Below are positions 17,573 to 26,495 of a DNA stretch of 64,000 nucleotides, piece by piece. The position numbers were made by a program, and so were the translations under genes. Position 1 is the first letter of the stretch; each line of letters opens with the position of its first letter. The notes under the pieces are model-generated. The model was not told where the DNA came from. It saw only the letters and a program-made list of their open reading frames with translations, and did not search any database. This stretch comes from Marinicellulosiphila megalodicopiae (GTDB taxonomy: Bacteria > Pseudomonadota > Gammaproteobacteria > Pseudomonadales > Natronospirillaceae), in the NCBI RefSeq assembly GCF_045862395.1, contig NZ_AP023087.1, positions 1,178,001 to 1,242,000 on the forward strand, in the 5' to 3' direction.

Positions 17573-18685
17573 TTACTCCAAGACAATGATCAGCTGATCA
17601 TTAAAAGTTGAATCTAAATGACGTGATAAAGAAAACTCAAAGGTGGCATCTAAATCATTATTGTCTCTTTCAAAATAGTCGACCATTGCAGCACTTGGGC
17701 GATTTTGTCCGCTTAATGGATTACCAGGTAAAAGGATGATTGAATTTGCAGAGAGCGTTTTAGCATTAACTAACGAAATACATTGATTCCCACTTGGCCC
17801 ACAAAACACATAATGCAATTGAGCTTGCCAGTGCCTTTGCACCCACAAAGGTAAATTTAAACTTGTAGGACAGCCTGCCGCATTTGCAAAGGCATTGGCT
17901 TGGTCGGTAGGTAAAAATCCAAACTCAGTATTGATGTCACTATCAAAAGGCGATGCGGTTTGAGTTGACGCCCAAGGGAATTCATTGCAACTAGGTTGAT
18001 TATAATAAGTTAATAAAGATTGTTTGACGTTAGCCCCTACAAACGATTCAACATGTCGCCAATAGTCAGTTAAAGACACGCTGAATATTTCATCGTTAAA
18101 ATCGGTATTGGTTGAGGTGCTAATAAATTGAGTAAAATCATTATTAGCATTGATATCTTCAAAATAATTGATTGGATTATTGTTAGAGCGCACTTGATTA
18201 TTAACTGGGGTATTTGCTTTTAATAAAACAAAAGCAACCGATTGATTATCAACAAAAATATTTGAATCTAAAGACGAATTTAAATTAACCCCAGTGATTA
18301 TTCGCGTGTATTGTGGATCAACCCCATACCATAAAACGGCGCCAGAGGAATCTAAAATTCGCTCAGCGGACAGTGTGACATAAGGTAAATATCCTAGATT
18401 TCTCGTGCAATTTGATCCTTGTAAGTCAGAAATGCCATCGCCATTGATGTCAGGGCAGGGCAATAAACCAGGAGTAGATTGATTAATTGCGTATCCAATT
18501 ATTTCTTTTTGGATATTAGAAATGGTTTTTGAATACACCTGTGATTGATCTATTTTTTGTCTATTGAGTGAAACAGATGTAATGATAGCACCAGTAAAAA
18601 TAATCATTATTACCGCTAACATGGCAAGTAACGCGATGCCTTTTTGGTTGTTTAGAGTGTGTATTGTATTATTCATAATAGTCAC
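17573..18685 (-). CDS. large prepilin-like protein
   Basis: A 370-residue protein with a prepilin-type leader and core, NNQKG/IALLAMLAVIMIIFTGAIIT, which lacks Glu at +5 as in GspK/PilX-type or other tip pseudopilins. The body has GYAINQSTPGLLPCPDINGDG, GYLPYVTLSAE and several cysteines. The start codon may be the ATG at 18685 or 18676. It begins one base after the MshK-like gene and is followed closely by the second pilin. A tip or priming role is inferred from the missing Glu+5 and large size. Confidence 0.75.
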   Translation of the reverse strand: MTIMNNTIHTLNNQKGIALLAMLAVIMIIFTGAIITSVSLNRQKIDQSQVYSKTISNIQKEIIGYAINQSTPGLLPCPDINGDGISDLQGSNCTRNLGYLPYVTLSAERILDSSGAVLWYGVDPQYTRIITGVNLNSSLDSNIFVDNQSVAFVLLKANTPVNNQVRSNNNPINYFEDINANNDFTQFISTSTNTDFNDEIFSVSLTDYWRHVESFVGANVKQSLLTYYNQPSCNEFPWASTQTASPFDSDINTEFGFLPTDQANAFANAAGCPTSLNLPLWVQRHWQAQLHYVFCGPSGNQCISLVNAKTLSANSIILLPGNPLSGQNRPSAAMVDYFERDNNDLDATFEFSLSRHLDSTFNDQLIIVLE

Positions 18686-19360
18686 TTAATTATCTTGTAA
18701 TAATAATCGAGTGGTATCGTTTGTTTGTTTAATTAATTCTAATGTTTGTAAACTTGAGTTGGATATGGGTTTTTCGTCTTCTATATCATCTATGTAGTCA
18801 TCTATGTAGTCATCTATATAGTCATCTTTTAAGTCATCAAATTTTTCATCTTTCATTGATTCAGGTTTAATGTCGTTTTTAGGAATCACTCTTTCATATA
18901 AGTACGATTCCACCACTTGGTTTTTATTAGCACTCCATATTTGACCAGGTTTGAGTACTTTTTTATTCGCTAATTCTTTAATTAATACTTCTGATTCATC
19001 AGATGAAAACGTAACGTTGTGATCTTTATTAGTCTGATTATCAACGCGTTTGCCATTGATCCAAACCACTTTAGTGCCATCTTCGCGGATGATCATGCCA
19101 GATACAATAATATCCTGAGCAGGTGCGCTTGTTTCAGTTTGAAATTTATCGATAATTTCTTTTTTAGATTCAGAATTAACTGGCGAGCCAGAAAACTCAC
19201 CATAAAAATCACTTCTTGTTGCGTTTAAAATAACGCGCTCTTGTTTGGATGTAAATAATTTAGAAAAAGGCGTATCCCAAGATGTGTTTTCAGCACTTAA
19301 TGCATGTGTTGATATAAAAACAAATATAACCAAATGAAGATGTTTAAATAATTGATTCAT
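18686..19360 (-). CDS. PilP/MshK-like periplasmic pilus protein with DDYI repeats
   Basis: A 224-residue protein with a signal peptide (HLVIFVFISTHALSA). The middle part VSGMIIREDGTKVVWINGKRVD is the pattern of MshK/GspC-type HR-like domains, which bind the secretin, and PFSKLFTSKQERVILNATR fits the N-terminal part of MshK. The C-terminal third is highly acidic and carries DDYIDDYIDDYIDD, encoded by three 12-bp repeats (18791-18826). Position between the PilO-like and pilin genes fits. The acidic tail is not part of ordinary MshK. Confidence 0.65.
   Translation of the reverse strand: MNQLFKHLHLVIFVFISTHALSAENTSWDTPFSKLFTSKQERVILNATRSDFYGEFSGSPVNSESKKEIIDKFQTETSAPAQDIIVSGMIIREDGTKVVWINGKRVDNQTNKDHNVTFSSDESEVLIKELANKKVLKPGQIWSANKNQVVESYLYERVIPKNDIKPESMKDEKFDDLKDDYIDDYIDDYIDDIEDEKPISNSSLQTLELIKQTNDTTRLLLQDN
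18791..18826. repeat. 12-bp in-frame tandem repeat x3
   Basis: Three units of TATGTAGTCATC (third with one change) inside the MshK-like gene, coding for the DDYI repeats. In-frame copy changes would alter only tail length. Confidence 0.9.
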
Positions 19361-19367
19361 AATCCAC

Positions 19368-19976
19368 CTACAAAGTTGTCCATTGTGTTGTGAAATCTTC
19401 TAAATAAAACCATTTTAATTTACAACTACCCGCCATGCCTGAATAGTTAAATTCATTAACTAAGCGTAATTCACAACTTTCTACACTAAATAATCCATCG
19501 GCATTATTGTGTAAATACTGTACCAAATGGTAAAAATCCCCTTCATGTAATATTTGAAAGTTCAAACTCATAATGGCAGTTTGAAAAGACACTTCAGGGT
19601 TTTCATATAAATCAATAAGTGAATCCGAAGGCGAAGACTGCTCTAATGTGAAATTTAATGCCGGTATATTGTATTTTTCTGATGCAGTCTTAAGGGTTTC
19701 TAGCCATTGCAATCGATTACCTTGGCCTATTAAACCCTGTTTTTTTAATTCTAAATAACGCGGGTAATACTCATTGAATAACTCTAATTGAGATACCGCT
19801 TGTTCATTGATATGCACTTGGGAAGCTACTCTGGTTTTTTGATCTTTATTTTCTTTGTAAGTGCCTATAAAAAAATATAATGAAAAAATCAAAAAAACAA
19901 AGGAAGTAGATAATATAGACAATCCTATAATATGTTTTTTATAATTGATTTCTTTTATTATATTATTCATAGACAC
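19368..19976 (-). CDS. PilO/MshJ-like inner-membrane pilus protein
   Basis: A 202-residue bitopic protein: short cytoplasmic end, one membrane segment (about residues 15-37, GLSILSTSFVFLIFSLYFFIG), a coiled-coil-like stretch, then a periplasmic domain with NRLQWLETLKTASEKYNIPALNFTLEQ and MSLNFQILHEGDFYHLVQYLHNNADGLFSVESCEL. This layout fits PilO/GspM/MshJ proteins that join the platform to the secretin. The start overlaps the PilM/PilN-like gene by 14 bases. Confidence 0.7.
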   Translation of the reverse strand: MSMNNIIKEINYKKHIIGLSILSTSFVFLIFSLYFFIGTYKENKDQKTRVASQVHINEQAVSQLELFNEYYPRYLELKKQGLIGQGNRLQWLETLKTASEKYNIPALNFTLEQSSPSDSLIDLYENPEVSFQTAIMSLNFQILHEGDFYHLVQYLHNNADGLFSVESCELRLVNEFNYSGMAGSCKLKWFYLEDFTTQWTTL

Positions 19977-21624
19977 CTACCAAACTTTCATCGATCGTCA
20001 CTTCTGGGTCAAAAAATGGCGTGCCTTTTAATAATAAAAGTATTTCAAAACTATCGGCACCTAGCGCTTTAAAAACAAGATTTCTATCGGTTCCTTGTTG
20101 ATCTGAAAAATTAGCGTGGTTTCTGATATCAACAGGGGCTTTAATTAACCAAAGCTTTTCAATAAAATCACTATTGTTAAACTGTTCAGTGAGTTGGTCC
20201 ATGATCAAAACAGTTTGTCGATAACTTAAGTTGTTTTGGTTTAACCGCCCTTTAATAGTAAGCATAGGGTAACGAAGATTGTATTGGTCGTAATTGGGTT
20301 GGTCATAATACCCATTTCCATTATTAGAAGACTTCTCTTTGTCGACATCTTGTAATATTTGAATCAATGAGAGTCCGTGTAATTTTTCCCATGCAATATT
20401 TGTGATTTTGATGCGTTCAAACGAAGGCTTACTTAAAATATTACTTAATGGAATAAATGCATTTTCTAAAGATTGATTCGCTTCCAGTTGTAATTGATTT
20501 GAAAATAAAATATGTTGCTGCACTTTTTGTGCTGTATCAATTTGATTTTGCAGTAAATCGTATTGCTCTTGATAAACATTAGATAATGCGATTTTTTCTT
20601 TTTTTAACTCTTTGGTTTCTATGCTCATATTGTTGTTGATTGTGCCAATGCTGACAGCGGATAAAAACAAAGCAAAACTGCCCATGTAACTTAAGTTGTG
20701 AATAAATCTATTTAATGAGTAAACAAAATAGTTAGCCTGATCTTTTTTGTTACCATAAGGGTTTTCTCTAATAGGGTGGGTTGAACACAAATAAGAGAAA
20801 ATAGCATCTGCATGCAAAACTTCATGAGTTTTGATCGACAATTTTTTTTGTACTTCTGACAATCCATAAAATCTAAAAGTGTATTCTTTGCTATCAATGT
20901 AATGACTTTTTGCTTCATCAATAAAATTGTCAGGTAAAATACAAATAACATCTAAATTATCATTGTATTTAATATACTGTTTATTAGTTAAAAATTTCTT
21001 TATCTTATCAACACTATGATCCATGTAGGATTCAGCGGTTTCTGAAATCACATCTTCATGGGAGAGCCTTACAATTCGAGATAAAATAAGTTTGCCATCT
21101 CGAATGTAGGTTTCTCTAAAAGCTGAGCGAATTTGACGCGAGATTAAGAGTGAATTTTTTTTCTTTGGAAATAATTTTTTAGCTAACTCTTCGCATAATA
21201 TCGGTAAAGACCAAATGCCACTGACGGGTACTTTATTTTTTTCAATCACACCCATCCATGAATCGATCGATTCATCATTGGTAATGGCAGTAAACAGTAA
21301 TTCTTCTTCTTTTCTGTCCCCTTTTAATATACGGATTTTTTGATGGTAGACAAAGTGTGCATTTCTATAGTGACGTTTTGTCATACGTTCAATCATGGAT
21401 TTACGATCTTTACCTCGCAAAAAAGGCACATTAACAATTAAAAAATCTTCTTCAATAAGCTCTAATAAAATTTGAGTAGGCACCACATCACTTGCATGAA
21501 TATATTGCTCAAATCCAATATGGCCTTGTTCGTCATTTTCAAATTCAAACGAATCAATTAAGGTGGAACCTTGCCATTCAAAAACTTTTAATCGATGGCT
21601 TGTGATGAAAAAATTACGTTTCAT
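19963..21624 (-). CDS. PilM/PilN-like (GspL/MshI-type) pilus protein
   Basis: A 553-residue protein in which residues 1 to about 300 form a soluble, actin-like cytoplasmic region. A single membrane segment (about 315-332, MGSFALFLSAVSIGTI) follows, then a coiled coil (ETKELKKEKIALSNVYQEQYDLLQNQIDTAQ) and a periplasmic ferredoxin-like domain that fits PilN. The combination equals GspL or a PilM-PilN fusion. Sequence similarity is low, so the call rests mainly on architecture and operon position between the platform and PilO-like genes. Confidence 0.65.
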   Translation of the reverse strand: MKRNFFITSHRLKVFEWQGSTLIDSFEFENDEQGHIGFEQYIHASDVVPTQILLELIEEDFLIVNVPFLRGKDRKSMIERMTKRHYRNAHFVYHQKIRILKGDRKEEELLFTAITNDESIDSWMGVIEKNKVPVSGIWSLPILCEELAKKLFPKKKNSLLISRQIRSAFRETYIRDGKLILSRIVRLSHEDVISETAESYMDHSVDKIKKFLTNKQYIKYNDNLDVICILPDNFIDEAKSHYIDSKEYTFRFYGLSEVQKKLSIKTHEVLHADAIFSYLCSTHPIRENPYGNKKDQANYFVYSLNRFIHNLSYMGSFALFLSAVSIGTINNNMSIETKELKKEKIALSNVYQEQYDLLQNQIDTAQKVQQHILFSNQLQLEANQSLENAFIPLSNILSKPSFERIKITNIAWEKLHGLSLIQILQDVDKEKSSNNGNGYYDQPNYDQYNLRYPMLTIKGRLNQNNLSYRQTVLIMDQLTEQFNNSDFIEKLWLIKAPVDIRNHANFSDQQGTDRNLVFKALGADSFEILLLLKGTPFFDPEVTIDESLVGVYE

Positions 21625-21627
21625 TAA

Positions 21628-22830
21628 TCATCCTATATTGCCAATGGCATCCCAAACAGGCCCTAAAACCGACATCATAATCCAGCCTAATAATGTCCCC
21701 ATCACCACAGACAAAATAGGCGATATAGCAGGCTCTATTTTGTCAATGGCACCTTGCACTTCACGATTATAAAAATAACTGATGTTTAATAACGACTCAT
21801 CTAAGTTACCTGTACTTTCACCTACTTTTACCATTCTAATGACTAAAGGTGGAAATATTTGTGTTTGTTTAAAACTGTCACTGATGCCTTTGCCGTCTCT
21901 TATTTTTTTACCCACTTCACGTAATGCTTCTTCTAATACCGCATTGTCCATAAGGTTTTCACATATTTGTAATGCTCGTAATACATTAATACCTGAGGCA
22001 TATAAAAGTGACATGTAATTAGCAAGGCGAGCCAGTTTTATTTTTAATAAAATATTACCAAAAATAGGAGCTTTTAATTTAAGGTAATCAAGTCTGTATT
22101 TTACTTTTTTACTGCGTTTACCCATTGTTTTTAATGTGTAAAATATAATAAAGGGCATAATAAAAATCGCCCACCAATAATTAATAAATACCCCAGACAC
22201 AATAATAAGTGCTTTGGTATGAAAGGGCACTTCGCCACCCATCTCTAAAATAAACGGTAATATTTGAGGGACTAAATACACCATTAAAAACCCAGTCACC
22301 GCTAAAACAACAAGTCCCACAATGGCTGGATACGTTAATAATTTAACCGTTGCTGAAATTAACTCATCAATCCAGCGTAACGATGCACCCATATCTTTAA
22401 GTATTTTGTCTAATTCACCTGACTCTTCACCAATTTCAATTAACGAAATAAACACTTGGTCAAAATCATTTTCAAAATCTTTTAATGCCTCTGAAAAGGT
22501 TTTACCCCCTTGAATGGACTCTACTAAGCTAGACAATAAATCTCGATAATAACCTTCATCAGCGCTGTCACGTAAATCGGATAATCCATCTAATAACGGC
22601 ACACCTGATTTTGTTAATTGCTCTAACTGCACCACCATATTGATGATGTCTTTTCGATTTAATTTTCTGGCGCCTAATCGAAATGCGCGTTGTTTGACTA
22701 CTTTATAATTAATTAAATCTTGATCTTGATTATTAATTAACGCCTCAAGTTCAAACACATTATTGGCATGCATTCGACCTTCAAAGCTTTTGCCGTATTC
22801 GTCCATAGATTTGTATTTATATTCACTCAT
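21628..22830 (-). CDS. mshG: GspF/PilC-family platform protein (MshG-like)
   Basis: A 400-residue inner-membrane platform protein with two GspF domains. Conserved features are MVVQLEQLTKSGVPLLDGLSDLRD, FSEALKDFENDFDQVFISLIEIGEESGELDKILKDMG, a membrane segment around residues 165-190, RLANYMSLLYASGINVLRALQICENLMDN, and PLVIRMVKVGESTGNLDESLLNISYFY. It works with the assembly ATPase to extract pilins from the membrane. Its start overlaps the ATPase gene by 8 bases. Confidence 0.9.
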   Translation of the reverse strand: MSEYKYKSMDEYGKSFEGRMHANNVFELEALINNQDQDLINYKVVKQRAFRLGARKLNRKDIINMVVQLEQLTKSGVPLLDGLSDLRDSADEGYYRDLLSSLVESIQGGKTFSEALKDFENDFDQVFISLIEIGEESGELDKILKDMGASLRWIDELISATVKLLTYPAIVGLVVLAVTGFLMVYLVPQILPFILEMGGEVPFHTKALIIVSGVFINYWWAIFIMPFIIFYTLKTMGKRSKKVKYRLDYLKLKAPIFGNILLKIKLARLANYMSLLYASGINVLRALQICENLMDNAVLEEALREVGKKIRDGKGISDSFKQTQIFPPLVIRMVKVGESTGNLDESLLNISYFYNREVQGAIDKIEPAISPILSVVMGTLLGWIMMSVLGPVWDAIGNIG

Positions 22831-24520
22831 TTTGATTTAACCTTGCTGTTAAATCCACAACACGATTAAGCTCTTCTATGGTTGTGTCGCCTTCAATAAT
22901 ACGCTCAATGCCACTGTCAGCCATGGTTTTGAATCCCATTTTTTTGGCTTTGCGTTGCATTTCAATCATGGTGGCGCCTTTAGCAATTAACTCATCAATT
23001 TCACTGTTAACCTGTAAAACTTCCAATATTGATAAACGACCTTTAAATCCAGTTTGATCACAAAGCTCACAGCCTTTTGCGCTGTATATGGTTATGGGAT
23101 CACTCACACCTAAAATAACCTGTTCATATTCTTCAGTGGTTTTTGCTTCTTTACAGTGTTTGCATAATGTTCGAATTAATCGCTGTCCTATAATCCCAAT
23201 GATATTTCCTGCCATGATGTCGGGTTTTACACCGATGTCTTTTAAACGCGAGAATGAACCAAGTGCCGAGTTAGTATGCAAAGTAGTAAATACTTGGTGA
23301 CCTGTCATCGCAGCACGAAACGCCATTTCAGCGGTGGCTTCGTCACGTACTTCGCCCACTAAAATAATATCGGGATCTTGGCGCATTAACGAGCGAATAC
23401 CGCTGGCAAAATCCATTTTAGACACTTCATTAATAGAGGTTTGGCGAATCATATCCATTGGATATTCCACAGGATCTTCCAGTGTCATGATATTCACTTC
23501 AATGGATTTTCTAAAATTTAACATCGAATAAAGTGTGGTGGTTTTACCAGAACCCGTAGGGCCAGTAACTAAAATAATGCCTTCTGGTCGATTCATTAAT
23601 AATTTTAATAATTGAAACGACTCTTCACCCATTTTCAAATTTTCTAATGGGACAATGCCTTTTGAGCGATCAAGTACACGTAATACAATATTTTCACCGT
23701 GGGTGGTGGGTTGCGCCGACACACGAAAATCAACAGGCTTACCAGAAATACGCAACGAAATACGACCATCTTGCGGTGTGCGTGTCTCGGCGATATTCAT
23801 TCCCGCCATCACTTTTAGTCGTACCACAATGGCCGACCAATAATCTTTATGTAATGATCTAATTTGACGTAATACGCCATCTATTCGATAACGTAATCTT
23901 AAAAAGTTAGCTTCGGGTTCAAAGTGAATATCCGATGCGTCTTTTTTAACGGAGTCAGCCAAAATAGCATTCACTAATCGCACTAGCGGGTGAGAGTATT
24001 GACCGCCTTCTGCTTCTAATGCGTTGTAATCAATTTCACCGGTTTCAATTTCTTTTAAAATTTCATTAACAGATAATTCGTAACCATAAAACTGATCAAT
24101 GGCTTGTCGAATATCCGCTTCGGTTGACAGCACAGGCGTAATTTCAATATCACGTGGTAAGGCTGCACGAATTCGTTCCTGTGCAATTAAATCTAATGTG
24201 TCGACCATGGCGATCACTAGATTATGGTTTTCTTTGTCATAACTAACAGGCACCACAGAATGTTTTTGTGCAATGTTTTTTGGGATGCAATCTAGGGCTT
24301 CTTTTTCAGGTAATAATGTTTTTAAATCAATACTGTCATTACCAATCACTTCGCCTAACACATCGCGCATGATGGATTCGGTCACAAACCCTAAGTCAGT
24401 AATGATTTGACCAAGTGGTTTATTTACCTTTCTTTTTTCTGTAACGGCAATATCAATTTGATCTTGGGAGATCAAACCACGCGCTAGTAATTGGTCGCCA
24501 ATTCGAGGAGCATTACTCAT
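22823..24520 (-). CDS. mshE: type IV pilus/type II secretion assembly ATPase (MshE-like)
   Basis: A 565-residue GspE/PilB-family ATPase. An N-terminal MshEN-type domain is seen (LLARGLISQDQIDIAVTEK and KPLGQIITDLGFVTE; RxxxLGxxLxx-like motifs that bind c-di-GMP in MshE). The ATPase core has Walker A GPTGSGKTTTLYSML, the Asp box EDPVEYP, Walker B PDIILVGEVRD, and the His box FTTLHTNSA. A tetra-cysteine zinc site CKHC...CELC follows. It powers pilin assembly. No PilT-like retraction ATPase lies in the window. Its start overlaps the TPR gene by 8 bases. Confidence 0.93.
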   Translation of the reverse strand: MSNAPRIGDQLLARGLISQDQIDIAVTEKRKVNKPLGQIITDLGFVTESIMRDVLGEVIGNDSIDLKTLLPEKEALDCIPKNIAQKHSVVPVSYDKENHNLVIAMVDTLDLIAQERIRAALPRDIEITPVLSTEADIRQAIDQFYGYELSVNEILKEIETGEIDYNALEAEGGQYSHPLVRLVNAILADSVKKDASDIHFEPEANFLRLRYRIDGVLRQIRSLHKDYWSAIVVRLKVMAGMNIAETRTPQDGRISLRISGKPVDFRVSAQPTTHGENIVLRVLDRSKGIVPLENLKMGEESFQLLKLLMNRPEGIILVTGPTGSGKTTTLYSMLNFRKSIEVNIMTLEDPVEYPMDMIRQTSINEVSKMDFASGIRSLMRQDPDIILVGEVRDEATAEMAFRAAMTGHQVFTTLHTNSALGSFSRLKDIGVKPDIMAGNIIGIIGQRLIRTLCKHCKEAKTTEEYEQVILGVSDPITIYSAKGCELCDQTGFKGRLSILEVLQVNSEIDELIAKGATMIEMQRKAKKMGFKTMADSGIERIIEGDTTIEELNRVVDLTARLNQNE

Positions 24521-26486
24521 AGATTTTTACCAGTTGGGTAACACGATTAGTTAAAATAACACTGTCTATAAAGTGTTTACTTTGATCATCTAAGGATTGA
24601 GCTTGCTTATAAAAACCCAATGCTTGTTTGGGTAAATTTAATTGCTCTAAACTAATTGCCAGATTATAGGCGTAGACTGCTTTGTCTGGTGAGTACTGCC
24701 ATGCTGTAAAAAAGGCTTGTTGCGCGTCTACCCAATTTTGTTGTCTTGCGTGTAATGTGCCTTGTATAAAGTGTAAATGTGACGCTTTAGGATTTTGAAA
24801 TAATATTTCATTAAGTTGTGATTTTAATTTATTAATATTTTCAAATTTACTCGCCGCTAAAATCATACCTGACAATGCAAGGGCGTCATTTGGTTGAATA
24901 TTAATTCGTTGTTGATAATACTCAATCGCCATTGAATAATTTTGTTGTGCCATGGCAATGCCCGCTAAACCAAACTGAGCGTCACTGCTTGTAGGCTCAA
25001 TGGATAGCGCATTTAAATAATGTTGTTTTGCGTTTTCAAAATTACCCAGTTGGTAAAACTGATAAGCGGTATAAATCGCATCTTGATAGGGGGAAATCGT
25101 TTCTTGTTTAATTGATAATGCTTTTGTTTGAATAGGTTGGGCAGTAATGACAGGTGTTGCTTTTATTGTTTTTTTTACTTTTACAGTGGCGGGGTTATTT
25201 TCTATAACGGTTTTTTTAACTGTGTTTACAACTGCAACAGGTTTAGCTGTCACTGGATCTATTTGACTAGATTTAATTGGTAAATCTAATACTTCAGTAT
25301 TTGTGTTGCTTTTTAATGTGTTGGGACCATCTTTTATATTGGTTGATTGCTCAATATAGGTATTATTTAATTCAGGCTGAATTGTTGAGGTTTCAACACC
25401 ATTTGAATTCAGTAGGTTTTTAGTGGTGCTTTGAACCGCATCTGACACAACAATAACGGGCGTGTCTACTTCAATGCTGTTATTGATATAATACTGATAA
25501 CCTGTAAATGTCACTAACCCAATAATGCCTAATGAATACATCGCTATTAACTGAATTTTGTTATTTCTAGTTTTATTTAGGTTTTTCTTTTTAAGGTCGA
25601 TGAACGCGATTGTTTGATTTTCTTGATCTCGAATAGATTGTTGTTTACGCTCATTTCTAACATCGTCATTAGTCGGCATTACAGGAACTTCATCTATTTC
25701 AGGTTGAATAATTTCCTGATCAGTGATGTTTTCTTGAATGTCTTGTAAAGGAGCTTTTACTATTTGAGGTGTTTGAGTTTCTTTTTCAGTTAAGTCACCA
25801 GTGGACTCTGTATGTATTTCAATAGTTGATGTGCTTTGGTTTGAATCTAACGGTTCGTTATGCGCTTCTATGGATATGGATTTGATCTCATTATGGGTAT
25901 CATCAATGTTTGATTGATCAAAGGTCACATCATGATTTATGTCATCTGGTGTAGCCTCAATTTCATTATTTTTATTATCTAAAAATATTGAGAACTCTTC
26001 GTTTAATTCTAATTGATCATCTAAATCAAGATCTTCTTTTTCTAATTGCAACTCGCAAACGGTTGATATGTCTGTCTCTAATTCTTGTTTTACATCTAAC
26101 ATTTCTTGTTTAGGTTCGATATCACTTTTAACCAAGTTTTCATTAATGACTGCACTTGCGGATGCCGTTTTAATTGGAGAAGGGCTTTCAAAATCTTGAT
26201 CGGTAATATCATCTGGTAAAGTCGGTGTTTTATGGGCGCCCATATGGCTTAAAAACTGATCTTTAATAAGGTCGGAATGTCTGAGTTTTTCTAATTTATT
26301 TTTATTGTTGTTTTGTTTAGAAATGGATTCTTGTTCACTTAAAAATGAGTTAATGGATTCTTCGTCAGATATAGAATCATCAACTTCGTTTTTATTTTGT
26401 GCCCCAGGTTCATTCACCGATAGCAATGCATCTCTTTTTTTCTTTTCTAGGGCTGCATTTTTCAAGGCATCTAATAAAATACTCAT
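24513..26486 (-). CDS. mshN: TPR-repeat membrane protein (MshN-like)
   Basis: A 657-residue protein starting with MSILLDALKNAALEKKKRDA, the short N-terminal motif typical of MshN/GspB-like partners of ExeA-type ATPases. A long acidic, low-complexity cytoplasmic region (about residues 20-295) precedes one membrane segment (about 303-323, IQLIAMYSLGIIGLVTF). The periplasmic part has a linker rich in Thr/Lys and then about five TPR units (from about 465, YTAYQFYQLGNFENAKQHYLNAL). It lies between the secretin and ATPase genes. Confidence 0.8.
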   Translation of the reverse strand: MSILLDALKNAALEKKKRDALLSVNEPGAQNKNEVDDSISDEESINSFLSEQESISKQNNNKNKLEKLRHSDLIKDQFLSHMGAHKTPTLPDDITDQDFESPSPIKTASASAVINENLVKSDIEPKQEMLDVKQELETDISTVCELQLEKEDLDLDDQLELNEEFSIFLDNKNNEIEATPDDINHDVTFDQSNIDDTHNEIKSISIEAHNEPLDSNQSTSTIEIHTESTGDLTEKETQTPQIVKAPLQDIQENITDQEIIQPEIDEVPVMPTNDDVRNERKQQSIRDQENQTIAFIDLKKKNLNKTRNNKIQLIAMYSLGIIGLVTFTGYQYYINNSIEVDTPVIVVSDAVQSTTKNLLNSNGVETSTIQPELNNTYIEQSTNIKDGPNTLKSNTNTEVLDLPIKSSQIDPVTAKPVAVVNTVKKTVIENNPATVKVKKTIKATPVITAQPIQTKALSIKQETISPYQDAIYTAYQFYQLGNFENAKQHYLNALSIEPTSSDAQFGLAGIAMAQQNYSMAIEYYQQRINIQPNDALALSGMILAASKFENINKLKSQLNEILFQNPKASHLHFIQGTLHARQQNWVDAQQAFFTAWQYSPDKAVYAYNLAISLEQLNLPKQALGFYKQAQSLDDQSKHFIDSVILTNRVTQLVKIYE

Positions 26487-26495
26487 GATTCTCTC

